This document shows, piece by piece, positions 23,588 to 37,700 of a DNA stretch of 64,000 nt; position 1 is the first letter of the stretch; every line of letters begins with the position of its first letter. The translations under genes and the position numbers were made by a program. The DNA comes from Biomphalaria glabrata (lineage: Eukaryota > Mollusca > Gastropoda > Planorbidae): NCBI RefSeq assembly GCF_947242115.1, contig NC_074728.1, forward strand, positions 18,677,542 through 18,741,541, read 5' to 3'. The notes under the pieces are model-generated. The model saw nothing but the letters and a program-made list of their open reading frames with translations. It had not been told where the DNA came from and ran no database searches.

Positions 23588-25553
23588 ATGGCCGAATCAT
23601 TGTTGTGCTTTCCTTGCTGCATAGGTGGACAGCCCCAGCCAGTAAGTTTATCATTTTTCTGATTACTTTAAAATGCATTCATTTCTAGTCTCTGTCATTT
23701 CTTTGTTAAGTTCTGCCATGGTGATAAACAAATATTAGTTAAATTTACATTAATACAAGAAGGTAAAACAAAGAAGAAAAATAAGGATTTCATCACATTC
23801 GAAGAATTGAGTGATTGGAATTTTAGATGTCCATGATTTGTACTGTAGAATAATTGTATATTGTCTGAAGCTTAGATCTTTTAATTTAATATAAACATTG
23901 ATAAATAGTTATTGTATTTAGTCTTGCTAAAATAATCAATTATATTTATACCTTCTGACAGTAAAAGGGTGCTTGTTTAAATATTTTAAATATTATTTTT
24001 TATGTTATTCTTTGCATTGACAATGATTTAGTTTTTTTTCCTAATATTCTCAAAGTTTTAAATTGTTCATTATACAGGTATAAAATAAACAAATAGGCAG
24101 AGGTTTCTGTTATTTTTGATCAACTTTGATGAGTGCAATGACCCATTTTCTCATTAAATATTTTTAAAAAATATCTACAGCTTTTTAACATCTTGATTCT
24201 ATACATAATGCAAAGCTACATCGTAACTGCTTCTCAAGCCACACACCTTGACTGGCTTCAGTCTAAGATTCTTGAATATTTAAATTTAAAATACATCATG
24301 CCTGTTCTGAGTGTAAACTACAAGTTGACTGCTTTCCAAACATCTTGAAATATTCTTGACTGCCCATTGACAGACTAAAAATTTAGTCTTATTCTCACTA
24401 TTATTTCCAGTCATATGCTTCATAATGTTCATATTTTCATGCTTTCACACTCATGGTTAAACCAATTAGCATTATTTATAATAAAGTACACCAAGGTTGG
24501 GAGGCGCAGTGGCTGAGTGATAAAGCGCTTGCTTCCAAAGCAAGGGTCCATGGTTAGAATCCAGGTGAAGACTGGGATTTTTAATTTCGGGATCTTTGGT
24601 CGCCTCTGAATATCCACCCGGTTCTATTGGGTACCTGACATTAGTTGGGGAAAAGTAAAGGCGGTTGGTCGTTGTGCTGACCACATGACACCCTCCCTCA
24701 TTAACCGTAGGCCACAGAAACAGGGGACCTTTACATCATCTGCCCTATAGACCTCAAGGTCTGAAAGGGAAACTTTTTTATACCAAGGTTACTTTAATAT
24801 CTATGGCACTATGGTTCTGATCTCTAGTTATTTGTATACTAGTACAGGCTCATTAAAACATTTAGTTTTGTAAATATGTAGTCAAGTTAATTGCATAGGT
24901 TTTTTTTTATTTATTTTATTGTAGAAGAGAAGACGTCCACGACTAGATCCCAGTATGATTGGTCTGCCTACCGATTTTAGACATACTGCACATGTGGGCA
25001 GCGGTGATGTCAGATCGTCTCCAAATGTAGGTATTCTAAAAATTATACAGATGTATTAGGAAATATTGACAGTGGCACCAGTAATGTGCATCGCTTATGG
25101 CTGTAGTATAGAGTCTACTTTCAGTATCTAAAGATTAACTGTCACCCCTAGTTGAAAATTTTAGAAATTACTTATTTGTTGTTTTTTTTTAAAGAAGTTA
25201 GCTATAAGAATCATGCTCAGCCAATTGTTAACCATTTCCATGAGTATTTTTAAGTTTTTAAGTTTAGATGTGTGGTTTCTATTAAACTTGTAACAGTGAA
25301 AGGGTGTTTATTATTTTTTTTTTAAGTTCATTTATGTTATCCTTTGCATTAAAAAAAAAAGAAATGATTTGATTTAGCTTTTTCTTAATGTTTAACATGC
25401 TCAGCAAGAACTAAATTTTAAATCGTTCATTTTTTTTTTCAGCTTCATTCCGTTCAAAGCCAAATGTCCTCCAAAGGAGACTACAATCACCACATTTCTC
25501 CTGGTCATCTACAATTGTCAGTTATAGACCTGCCTCCTAGGCAACTCACATAG
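23588..25553 (+). CDS. CDC42SE: CDC42 small effector protein homologue (CDC42SE/SPEC)
   Basis: Exons 23588-23641, 24925-25026 and 25443-25553 join in phase to 88 residues; vertebrate CDC42SE2 is 84. The N-terminus MAESLLCFPCCIGGQPQP matches the vertebrate start with its paired cysteines, which are palmitoylated and target the protein to the plasma membrane. Exon 2 gives KRRRPRLDPSMIGLPTDF and RHTAHVGSGD, the basic patch and CRIB motif (I-x-x-P-x-x-F-x-H-x-x-H-V-G) that binds GTP-loaded CDC42. Exon 3 has LHSVQSQMSSKGDY, again like the vertebrate family. The likely role is to link CDC42 to actin remodelling at the membrane. Donors (CCA|GTAAGT, AAT|GTAGGT) and acceptors are canonical. The stop TAG is immediately followed by GTAATT, a possible donor, so the 3' UTR may be spliced. 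Confidence 0.95.
24499..24781 (+). repeat. SINE family A, full-length with perfect 9-bp target duplication
   Basis: Head GGAGGCGCAGTGGCTGAGTG with box A, GGTTAGAATCC as box B, and the complete body and tail. It is flanked by ACCAAGGTT at 24490-24498 and 24782-24790. It lies in the intron between coding exons 1 and 2 of the CDC42 effector gene. It is the best reference copy in the window. Confidence 0.92.
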
Positions 25554-27708
25554 GTAATTGAAAAGATCATTTTTTAAAATTACTTTATAACTTTTTTTTT
25601 TTGGCATAAAGCAATTTTTATTCTTTGAATAAAAAAAAATGTGCAATTGAATTTTTTAAAAATTAACCCAATAGCTCCTACCACAGTACAGTGCGTCTTT
25701 TGTGTTTACGTCCTATAGCAGTATAATGCATTTGGGCAAGTTTTTTAAAACTCTTATAGGAAGAGCTCGTTTGGAACAAGAACTAGAGCGTGATGACTAT
25801 TTCTTTAGTGAAAACCGAATGTGTATTGCTTTTTTATTATGTTTTAAAGAATTTTTTTAAACAAGATGACCCGTAGCCCCATCATATAAGCCTCCACTCA
25901 TGAAAAATTAGTATTTTTTTAAGCTTTTTTATTCTAAAAGTATATATTTTTTAGACTAGTATGGGAAGGATTTTTCAGACTGGAAATAGAAGCTATTGGG
26001 TTAATCCAATGCAATGGATATTTTGTTAGAAATTGTGAAGTCAAAACAATGGTGTTATATAGAAGACAAGTTTGAAACCTATTCAAATTAATATCAATTT
26101 TCATGTTTCACCTTCTTATTTTTTTTTTGTTTAAATCTATCCAGGCCCAGAAGATCTCATCATAGGCTGCCACTGTCCCCATTCCCTGCTCCCCTCGTGT
26201 TCATGAATGTTTCAATTCTTGTTCACATTTTTGGCTTTTCCAGTCTCTTTATTTTATTGGATGTCAACAATTGTGTACAGTAGACGTGCATGCAAATGTT
26301 AAGTGTGTCATTGCATGGGTTTAAAAGGTGCGAATGTTTTTTTAGCATAATTATATAAATGTACATTTTTTTATATTGAGATTCTTTCTTTGCGTTTTTT
26401 TTTTATTAATTTATTTATTTTTAAATTGTACAACCCACCGCTTGGTTCCATTTTTAACATTCTAAAAAAAATTATTTGTATCAAAACAATTTTAGTTCTT
26501 ATATTTAATTGTTTGAAAAAAATATTCTTCTATTATTTTACACAATAGTAACTTGTATAATAATTTTAATTTTACATTATTTTAAATTAAAAAAGTTTAG
26601 CCATTGAAAGAATAAAAAAGATTACATTTTATTTAGTACTAAATTTGAGAATTGAGTACAATGAAAGCATAGATTTGTGATGTATGGTCTATATTAAGGA
26701 TTGGTTCATTGAAATGATTTTTGTTTTTATTTGGCTGTCAAGTTAAGGCTCTACAGTGCTACCCGTGCATCAACAAGATCAGTCTAGACAAGTTTAATAT
26801 GACTTTTTTATTTTTTACTTAAAATCTTTGTTTTATGGTTTCATAGTTTTGTTCGACGAGGAAAAGTTTTCATTCCAGCTGCTCTGTTGATGGTTAGATT
26901 GAGACAATATATATTTATTAAGCTCATGATTCCATGGCACTACTTGATTGCGGTGTTAAGTTTGTCATTTTTTCCTCGTATTGCCATTCGTCTCATCATA
27001 CTTTGTTCAAATTATTTTTGGTGTAGAGCTTGCTTGGATGACCCACTGTAACCACATTCATCTTACAAAATGTTGCCTTCAGCTGGGCTAAGAGGAAACA
27101 AAAGATTCATTAAACACTTCATTTGACTTTGCTGCCTTTCCAGTCGTACTCATCTGTAAAATTTCAATGAGTTGATGAGAACTCTGTTTAGTAAGGATAA
27201 TATCAGGGCGGGGGACACCATTGTAGTCCTTCTTGTACACAAGCTCATATGAAAAAGTAGTATGCATTCTTGTGTCTGCAGTCTTGGCAATTCTTTAAGC
27301 CTGTCAATGCCACCTATGGCTTTCCAATGTATTTGTAATAAAAAAAGGATAAAAATAAAAAACTTTTTGGTGTTTTACTGTTATTACAAAGTCCAGAAGA
27401 TGATTCTTTATCCACCATCGCAGTGCCTGCATCATCTTTATATTTTCAACAACCTTCATAAGTTTTTTTTTTTAATAAGTGTTAATTAATGCATTTTATA
27501 CAAGAAATATTTTTATCTTTTTCTTTCTTTGTATTTGTCATCTTAATCTTCAGTTAATTTCTCAAATTATTTGTTTACATTTATGTTATCTGTAGTCTAG
27601 ACTATAATCTGTAGTCTAGACTATAATCTGTAGTCTCTGATCTGTAAAGCTTTCAGCAACAATAAGTGTGCACTCCATTGTCAAATTAAAATATTGTACA
27701 CTTTTTAA

Positions 27709-27741
<33 letters not shown>

Positions 27742-30700
27742 CAATAAAAATCTTTCTAAAAATATTTACTTTTCTACCATTAGTATTTTTTTTTATGTAT
27801 AATGTAAACAATAATTTCCTTAAGAGTCATTGTCATTTCGTTGTGACCAAGCTCACTATTCTGTTTTTTTTAGTTAAGGAAGGAATTTATTGTTAAAAGC
27901 TCATATATATTTATTGAGTTATACATTTTTACTTTGATACAATATTTTTGTCTTGACTAAAGCCTGTACTCCATGACAACATTTTTACAGCATTTTGTGT
28001 GTGCGTGTGTGTATACAATTAAAAAGAAAAAATCTTTTGTTGTTGTTGTTGATGTACTTTGGCTTATAATTCGGGAATCAAAGCTTTATTCTAATACATT
28101 ATACATTGTTTGTTTTCTTTGTGACTGTGACAGGCTGAAAGGTTAATGTATGATTGGTTGAAAGCATGAGGATGTGAATGCAAAGGTGAAGGCCTCGCAA
28201 TCATCTTGTCTGTTTGTTTTTAAAGGAAAAATGATTGATGTCAATAAAAATTTTTTTATTTATACTGTGTTTACGATGGTCCACTTCAGGTCAACATATT
28301 GTCCAAAGTGGCCTTGTAGTTTCCTTTCAGAGTATGATGTACGTTTTAATGTGTTTTTGGACTTCATGATTGGCTTTACATTAGTGCAATGTTTTATTTC
28401 CTTAAGTCATCATGCTAATGTTACTCCATTTTGTGTGTTTCTATGATCTATCTAATTAGAAATATTATCACAAGGGTCTATGCTTTGTGCATCATTGTTG
28501 ATGCTTCCGTGCACACATCCCTAATACTGAAATGAGGAACGCGACAGCTTAGAGCTCATTTTAATTTTTTTTTTTGGTCATATTTTCAGTTTCAAGTGTG
28601 AAACCACAGTTCACCTTTGTTCAATAAAACTTGTTTTGTGTGCAATGACTGATTTTTTTTGGGGGGTTTATCTGAAAGAATTCTATGAAATTTGATAAAG
28701 TGACTCCAATTAAATGTTGTGTACAACTTCAATATCTCTGGTCCATGTAAATAAAACTACCTAACAGCAGAATGTGTTAGAAGCTTAGCTCTGAATTGGT
28801 CAGCTCAACACAAACAATATCCCCAGTGATTTCTTTGTGTACATATAATTATATGTATGTGTGTGTGTGTGTGTGTGGCTTGCTTGGTGTTGACAAGGAT
28901 GTATAGCTGAGGGCTATTTTTAGATGTATGGCCCCTTTTTTTCTTCCCTAAACATTTGTTTATCAGTTCTCATTACAAATGAATGTAAAATGTCATCTTT
29001 TGTATTCCAGTTCTAAGTGTTTATTTCTGTGTTGCTTTGTCTTTTTGTATGAATTAAAAAAAAAAAGCTGCTGTCTGGTTCTACATGCTTACAATTAAAG
29101 TGGTTCTTTGACAGATAATGTTACATTAGGGGAGAGTCATTTGAATTTTAGTTTGGTCAGGTCGCCACACTTTGGCTCAATATCTAAAACTTCTCTGTCG
29201 TTAAGCAGACATTTAAACACATTCAACTTGTTTTTATTATGAGTTGTCTACAGAAATCTTCTGATTTATGAAAATTGGTGTAAGGTTGAACTATGTTTTA
29301 GCTAGTGGATAATTATGTTTCTTTAAAAAAACATTTCCTTGTACAATTAGTAGGGTTATAAATCTGAGTATCATGTAACCTGAGCCACATTTCTTATTTG
29401 TGTGCTTATAACTAGGGGTTATAGTTTAAAGTAGACCTAGAAATCTTTTGACTGTATCAACCAATCCTGTGGGTGGGGAAGAAAGTGCATCATTTGTTTT
29501 ATCTCTGTGTAACTTTTGTCCATTATTTTGGCATGTTTGATGATGGCCTGCATGTTGGCAGGTGTTTTTATAATTCATGTCTTTTTATATTTTTATTTGC
29601 TGTCCATTATTTTATTAACACTTCCTTGGCTTCATTCAAAGTAATATATGAACTGGATTGATGTGGATGTTTTGATAACCACCACCAGTCTTTGGGCATC
29701 AGATTTTTGGATTATGTTAACAGGACATGCAGTGTAGGACAGACCAATTAAAAAAAAATACCACATTGGTATTAATTTTTTTTAAAATATTCTAATATTT
29801 TTTTTATTTCTAGTATGTTGAATGACTATCTCTTGGTCATTAACCATTATCTATGTAGCTTTGTGAATTTTGAGTTGAATTTTTACTACTGGCATATTTA
29901 CCAATTTTTGTATTATGACACCTTTTTTTTCCTCCTCATTTAAGAGAGGAATTTTTAAAAATCTTACATTTAAAGCAGAAGTAATTCTTATGTTATCAAT
30001 CATATCATAACTAAAGAAAGGAAAAGAAGGAATTCTTCCAATATTTGTGATCTTCTGAAGTCTTGGATTAACTTGGTATAACATTTGTTGTTGTTATGTA
30101 TGAGAATCCTGTCATCTGATCTTTCAAGTGTTCCCTGTTGCTTTTTGAAAGCATTGGAACATTATTGGGTCTACTTCGTGGTAATGCTAGTGCCTTGAGA
30201 TATTTTGTAATATATATCCTTCTGTTCTCTACTTAACCAACCCTCAGAAGTTCTATATGAAAGAAAAATATTTTTTCTATGTGTTTAATGGTATTGAGAT
30301 TTTTCTCTATTTCGACTGTTGCACCTGGTACTTCAAACTTTCTTCTGTGATCTCTGTACATTTTGCCTCATGGAGAATCTGTGAACTGCATTTGCAACTT
30401 GATAGGTAAGCAACCTTCCCCTCAACCCAGCCTCTCTTACCAACTAATAAATGTTGAACAGCAGACGATGGTTCTAATTTTTTGCAAAATTTTGTTTAAA
30501 TTGTTGAATTGTTTAGAAACAGCTTTATACTTCCACTTTTAAATCTATTTATAAGATATCCTATAATGCAGTTCACAGATCACTCAGCACCTATATTTAG
30601 ACTTCATAGTGTCTTCCATTTCTAGTCAATCTTTTTTTTTTTTTTATCTCTTTCTGCTCGTTACATGTTGGGAGCTGTAATTCTACACCAGTTTCCCAAA

Positions 30701-32155
30701 CTGTGCTCCACGGAACTTTAGTGTTCTGCAAGAAGGCCTGAATAGGTGTACCATGATTTGCTGGAGTAATTACCTAGAAGGCCACAAAGTGAGTTAGCCT
30801 CTCTTAAAAAAAAAATAAGCAAATTCTTTTTTGCTTAATACTCAGAACGTGGGAAGTGTTCCGTTTGGGGAAAAGTTTGGGAAAAACTGTTCTGTTCTAT
30901 GCTAGGCCCTTCTGTTATAATATTATGATGGGTTGCTATTATTGAGGTACACCTTGTAATGCCCATTGTTGGAGTAACTTTCTTCCCATTAAAGCCTTAG
31001 CATACAGGAAGTGTTACTGCCCATTGTTGTACCATCTCTTCTTAAGGTAAATCCTCAGTAACTTGAGCTAATAAATAGCAGGCTACTGTAAGTGTGCTGA
31101 CATTACAACTTAGATACATCAGCTAAGTCAATGTCCTCCTTTTTACAAAATCATTATTTTGTCAAATAATTCTGGAATTAATTATTGTGCCATTGAAAAA
31201 TACAAATTCCTATATTTGAACTGATGTCCTTTGATATTCTAACAGTATTTGATCTTTCATAATGTGCTGATGTAGCTCTGTCTTGTTGTTCCTCCATGTT
31301 TGTCTATGATCTACTGATTCAATTGTAAAATGTCTTATTTATTTTTCTTTTCTTGTGAGCTGTAGATAACTTACACAAATATTGCTCTTTTTTTTTTTTG
31401 TGTAATATTTTAAAAAAAATATGTACACAACTTGATGTTCTGGGTACAATTTCAAATAGTTAAGGTTATGGTTTTATTATAGAAAACACTTTTTTAATCG
31501 ATACTTAAAGCAGACGGCCTAAAAGGGACGGGTACTGACACAACACAAGAACAATCTTTAGTGATGCTCTGTAGTTGGCACAAGAAAATGTTGGGCATGG
31601 TATTATTTCATCACAAATCTTTGATATAGGGTAGTGTTTTACATTGATATATATACTTTTATATAGGGTAGTGTTTTACATTGTCAAAGGTTTTTTGTTT
31701 TTAAGCTTGACCAAAACTACTCTAGCTAAACATATCTAGCCTAAAAAGCTATTGTTACCTGAATTCAAGTCAAAATAGCTGAATTCGTGTTGAAAACAAG
31801 AAACTGCATTTGATGGTTAACATCTGTCTCAACTTAATGAGTAGGAACATACAGTTTGTGCATTGTTGTATTCATTGCTGTTTTTTTTTGTTGGGTTTTT
31901 TTTTTGCTTAGGTCAAAGAGAACTAAAACTAAACACTGCTTTTTTTTTTTTATTATATAATTCCAAGTTCTAATCAAAATCAGATATATCAAACAAAATG
32001 TTTAACTGTACAAAGAATTCAAAGCTGTTCTAAACTTGCTATTTTTTGTGCGCTGAAGATTATCACAAATGTAATGAGTTGTATGTTAAGTAGTTGAGTT
32101 ATTCTATGCTGCTGACCTGTTAAGTGCCAATAAATACAAATATATATCAATGTGT
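25554..32155 (+). other. Long 3' UTR of the CDC42 effector gene, with alternative poly(A) sites
   Basis: No further coding exons are visible after the stop. An acceptor-like CTATCCAG|GCCCAG at 26145 would fit an intron starting right at the stop. AATAAA followed by GU-rich sequence occurs at about 28622 and again at 32129-32134 (then TGTGTTTTGTTTTTG), giving short and long UTR forms of roughly 3 and 6.6 kb. The extent is inferred. A hAT MITE lies inside at 30689-30889. Confidence 0.5.
30689..30889. mobile_element. hAT-type MITE, sister of the 10058-10249 copy
   Basis: Begins CAGTTTCCCAAACTGTGCTC and ends GTTTGGGAAAAACTG. Shared internal blocks with the other copy include GGCCTGAATAGGTGT and AATAAGCAA. 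The flanking 8 bp (TTCTACAC and TTCTGTTC) match only in part, so it is an older insertion. Confidence 0.75.
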
Positions 32156-33334
32156 TTTGTTTTTGTATTCAGTGTCATTGTGAGTGTTTAAAAACATGGA
32201 TGTTACACTGTAAATGTGTAACTGACTTGCAATGGTAAGTCTCCTTGTTTATTGTAGATGTAGCTAAATGAGACATTCACAAAGTCTTTGAAATTGCTGA
32301 TTTAAAAATATTTAATTCTAAACCATCACATATAGTCCCAGCAAGGCTTAACATGTTCTTCAGCTTTGAGGCAACTGAAAAATAATTTTATGAAAAAACC
32401 TGTATGATAGTCTGTAATGACAATAGAAAGATGCATAGAAGTTTGGGTTTAATTGGGTTTTTCCGTAGTGACAGAACAGAAATATAGAATCAACGGACAA
32501 GGACGACTGAGAGAGACGACGAAGACTGTGCTCCTTCCATCTGTATAATGGTTTTGAAGTTACCAGCAGGAGTTATTAAGTTTATCTACTAACTGTTCTG
32601 TTGTTGGTTGTATTTACAAACTCACGCCAACATCTACATTTATCAGCTATCTACAGTCTTAGCCATTACCAATGGCATGTTATTTTAAGAATATAAATTA
32701 AAAAAAAAAACTTTTATAAAAACAATGCTTGTATTGATTAAAGGGAGAGGACCCTCCAATAACTGCTGCTTTATCTCTCAATATTGAAAGTTTATCTCCC
32801 CCTTTTCTATATAAATCATAATAAATTAATTGTCAATAATTGATTATTTAATTGGTTAATTTTTTTTATTGATTCATGTGTTATCTTCGACAATAAAAAT
32901 TGTGCAAAATTTCAACTTGATCAGAGAATGGGAGAAAAAAAGTTGTAGAAGTATCCTCCCATGCAAAGTGAGTTGATAAAAGCTTTGTAAAAAAAAAAAA
33001 GTTTCATACCGCCGGTACCTTTAAAAGAAGCACATACAATTTTTTGTTCCTTTCTTTCAGTATAAAGCATATAGGATTTTTTTTTTTTACATTTATCTAA
33101 TCAGTTGCAAACCGTAGCAACCGTATTACTAAAGTAGTAACTTTTCTAGCCAATCCACGTCTGGCTTCTTGCACAGCTTGGCTTAAAGTGTTGATATGTT
33201 AGAGACTCTTTGCAACAAGCATTCACAAAAGTTGAAACTCCAAAATTTCAAACATTTCAACAAAAAGATTTAAAGGATTTGACTTTTGTCAAATGTTTCC
33301 AGAATTTAACTAGTATCGAATGAAATACAAACTC
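32156..33334. other. Convergent intergenic gap
   Basis: Lies between the inferred 3' ends of the CDC42 effector gene (plus) and the giant repeat gene (minus). It contains a partial MITE at 32795-32989. No exon or RNA gene was recognised. Confidence 0.4.
32795..32989 (+). mobile_element. Partial MITE, ACAAAGCTTATAT family, right end
   Basis: Contains GATTATTTAATTGGTTAATT, TTTCAACTTGATCAGAGAAT and the right terminus GATAAAAGCTTTGT, shared with the copy at 37820-38311. Confidence 0.65.
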
Positions 33335-34479
33335 CAAAGACAAATTGAAGACATTTTATTGAGCATTCTGTCCAAGAACTATTTCAAGATGAACTCCATT
33401 TATGAATTGTAACATATTTCAAACATTCACTTCACACTTCTTATGTGTTTCTTGTCCATACTTTTCTTTAGAGTGTGACTAACTTACAAAGAGGTAGTAC
33501 GAAGCCTGTAAGTTCTGGCTATGATGCAAGGTGAAACTCAGGTTTACCTGTACACAGGCACAAGTTTATAGTGGTCATCATAAGAATTAACATGTACAGA
33601 AATGAGAATTAACATGTACAGAAATGAAGATTTATCTCAAGTACAATAATAATAATTTTACATTTGGAACAGATTAGTTAACATATATTATGCTTTTCAG
33701 TCTTAAAAAATGATAAATGAAAAAACTGATTTAATAAAAACAAAAATAAGAATTAAATGTGAAAACTGTACATGACCATTTCATATTGATCAATTCGTAA
33801 TAATGAATATTAGTACATCAAAACAAAGCATTTATTTTATTGCAAAGTGTCTTTCATATAAAAAAAAGAAATTAATAAATAAATGAGTAATTTATGTTCA
33901 CCAATAATATAAACACACAGTCATTTTAATTTGTAACAAAAGTATTGAACAGTTTAACACATCATTCACATTTAGACTAAAATATATTGTATGTATAAAA
34001 ATATATATAAAGAATATGTTTACAAATTAGTATATATACATACATTTTGTTAATATCTTGAAACGATGTAGTTATATAATACAAGATGAAAAACATGTTT
34101 TTTTGTTTTAACTAAATTTTTCATTTCAGATCCATCAGTCAGTGTCAGTACATGAAGTAAAGAGAGGTTTCTAAAACAATTAATGAGTTTCATGTGTCTA
34201 TCATAACGAATGATCAATTGATTTTATTTTCCCCCCACAAAAAATTTGACATTTTCATGACAGCTGAGAGGGCTCAATGGCTCTTTAAAACCCAGAATTT
34301 TATCTCCAACATTCATCAACATTTGAACTTGAGATCCTTTGATTTGGAAGCCAAAGTACTTGTCCACTCACTGTCTCGGCTCCAGTAAATACAGCAAATT
34401 AAATTTGCACGCCATAGCTTATGGGTGTCAAAAAGTGTAAAATATAAATAGGATACAATCAACCCTTACAACAAAGTTC
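33335..34479 (-). other. Probable 3' UTR of the giant repeat gene
   Basis: Runs from the stop codon (34480-34482) to a minus-strand AATAAA at 33355-33360. No coding potential is visible. It contains a short 22-bp direct duplication at about 33580-33625. The end is inferred. Confidence 0.45.
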
Positions 34480-34741
34480 CTATAAATCTTCCTCATCCAA
34501 ATTCATAGACGCACTTATAACATCCTGGCTTTTGCCACCAGCTGCCCCTTTCTTGGTTTTGTAAAACTCCATGGTCAGGTCTGACACGGGGGACTTCCCA
34601 TTGCCCCCACTGTTGATGGATGGTGGTGGAGGCATGTAGAATGGGACAGCATAACCTAGGTATGGCCTCGGAGGCTTCAAAGAGCTAGTCATGCTTCCGC
34701 TGTCAGAGATTGTGCTCAGGGATTCTTCTGCTGCCTTTCGC
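34480..34741 (-). CDS. Giant repeat gene, exon 16, cytoplasmic tail and stop
   Basis: Encodes RKAAEESLSTISDSGSMTSS, a proline-rich KPPRPYLGYAVPFYMPPPPS, then a lysine/glycine-rich stretch and an acidic end MNLDEEDL before TAG. The polyproline run and nearby tyrosines could bind SH3 or similar adaptors (inference). No kinase or TIR domain is present. Confidence 0.9.
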
Positions 34742-37700
34742 CTGTTAAAGGTAGAAAATAAACAATTAGTGAAACATTGTGATACAGCGAAATCCAGATA
34801 ATTTGATAATTTAATGCTCTTCTTGATTTAATTTTTTTTTTTAAAAGCCTTTTCACATTTTAGTAAAAAGCCATTGGTTAATCCATCTTATGCACCATCC
34901 ATTGATTTCTAGCACTACATTTCGAATGTCTGCATTGTATATGGTATGTGTGAGAGACTTAGTTTTATTAGTTTGTATAGAAACGCACCATAGTCGATGG
35001 ACTATTAGTGACATCACGACATAGTTGGGCTATAGATTATTGATGTAAATATAGTCAGTTGGTGTTAGGACTTCTTAGGGATAACGTGATATTTTAGACA
35101 GAGACTCAACTGTGGCCATTTCAACATTAAACCTTATCTGTATTTGAATAACGGTTTGGACTTAAAACCTTATCTGTATTTGAATAACGGTTTGGACTTA
35201 GTCTTTTTTTACTTATTGTTACATGTGTAGGTCTTGTTACTTGTTAGTTAAGTACATCGAATACAGCCATACAAGAAACCCAGACACACCTCCAGAGTAA
35301 TCTGTCGAAGTCAGACAGCTATCAACAACTACAAGGGCAAGGCCTATCACTGATGTTACATAGACTGGCCTATAATGAGGTACAAAGGCTGGCTGACTAA
35401 CACATCTCCTTTCCCCCTTTCTCTCCCAGCCATGCACATACCAGACAATATGCACTGTATAGTTACCATAATTGTAACTTTAAATCAACACAGATAAAGA
35501 GACTTACTTCTGCTTCCTTCTCCTGAACAAGATCAGGAATAAAGCAAAATAACAAAGAAGGAAGAGCAGGGCTGCTATTATAGCTGAAATTAAAACCACT
35601 GTCGGCACTGATGAATCCTCTATGAGGTCAGGATCAACTGAAGAAAAAAGAAAAGTCAAACAAGCTTATTACATCCGCATTTATTATCAAACTAATCAGA
35701 ACATGAAACTAGCAACAAAAGATACCTTTTAAAACAACAAAGCTTATATTAAGTGTAAACTAAATTAGTGGATTGTACATCAAGTGGAGATATTGCTGCA
35801 TCTAGATAATTGGTGAGATCAATAGAACCCCAAACTTAATATATTTAAGTGTAGAAAAACAATAACAGTAAAATTGATAAGAGATAGACTTCATATGCCA
35901 TTGTCCATTTGAAAAAAAAAATAAATGATGTTACACTATACTTATTAATAGGGAGATAATCCAGTCAAAATACTAAAGTCACAATCATTACAATAGTTAT
36001 TAAAAAAAGAGTGTTTTTAGTGAATTGACCTTATGTTAAGTACAGGAGTAGACATCACAGTGGTAAAAAAATTTTCTTCAGTGCTAGACTTGTGGTGCTA
36101 TTTGCTAAGTATCTGATTAACTATAGCTTAACAGCATTAAAAGTTTGCTGTTTAGAGGTCCCCATTCGGCCCCCTTTAAATTATCAAAAATCTTTACACA
36201 ATCTCTCAGTCTTAAATAAAACAGCTGCTAGAACAATTGTGATAAAATAAAAAAGGGTTTTATTTTTACACTAAACTATTTCACTTACGGACACAATATC
36301 CATCTGAGCTGACAAACTTTGTATGACACCGACATAGAATCTCATTCTTGTTAGGTTTGTCTTCAACGTTGTTTGCATCATCTTTACAGTCTGCATTTTT
36401 TGTGCACTCTTTTGTAGAGTTACAGGGTGTACCATCAAGTTTGTCTGGTGGGTCATAAATATATATTTTTAAAATCTTGTATTAGCAAGATTCTTTGTTA
36501 TGTTCTACAGAACTAAAAAAATCTTAAGATGATAGTTTTTGTTTTAAAAGGGGTAAAAAAGAAACAAAATAAAAGCAAGGAATCCTTAACAGTGGAAGCA
36601 TGACTAGCTCTTTGAAGCACCAGATGCTATACCTAGGTTACACTATCTACACGGAGGCAGAGTGGTAAAGAATTTGGCTTCCTGGTGAAGACAGATTTTT
36701 TTATTTCAATATCTTTAGAGCACCTCTGAGTCCACCCAGCTCTAATGGGTACCTGACATTACTTGGGGAAAAGTAAAAGTGGTTGGCTGATGTGCTTGCC
36801 ACATAACACCCTCATTGACTGTGGGCCACAGAAACAGATGACCTTTACATCATCTGCCCTGTAAATTGCTAAGGTCTGAAAGGGGAACTTTACTTTTTAT
36901 TTTACTATCTAAATACCTCCTTCACTATTCATCAACAGCAGAGACAAAATGGAAGATCCTAAGTAACCAATATTTGCAACCAAAGCTTATACAGAGGGTA
37001 TCAAGTTTTATGTCAAAAAAATGTCAACAGATACCATTTTTTTAATCTAATATGGCACAAAGATTTAAGCAAAAAGACTATTACAGGTAGAATCAAGTTG
37101 CCAATACATAATTCTGCCAAGACAAGAATTAAATCATAAAACTGTTTTGTTTTTTTTTTTCAAAATACATTCATCATGCTTCACAAATTAAGAAAAATAC
37201 CAAGAGCTAGATGTCAAAAAGGAGGCGCGGTGGATGAGTGGTAATAAGCTTGGCTTCTGAATAGGGGGTCCTAGGTTTGAATCCTGGTGAAGACTGGGGT
37301 TTTTAATTGCGGGATCTTTAGGCGCTGAGTTTACCCAGCTCTAATAGGTATCTGACATTATTTGGGGAAAAGCAAAGGCGGTTGATCGTTGTGCTGGCCA
37401 CATGACACCATCGTTAACTGTAGACCACAGAAACAGATTACCTTTACAGGTCTGAAAGGGAAACTTTATACTTTACTAGATGTAAAGAAATAATGCTTAA
37501 TGCCTATAGTTCTAAAGTCAAATCAACAGATAACTTACATAAGTAGCAAACTCCATAGTCATCTTGGTAATACTGCGCTCCACATGTACACACCCAACCT
37601 AGCTCAGTGCTACACTCTGCCCCACTGACACATTGGCCACGGCCAGAACACGGCTGACCAGCCTTGTGTACATCTCTACACACCTCTTTCTCAGCATAGT

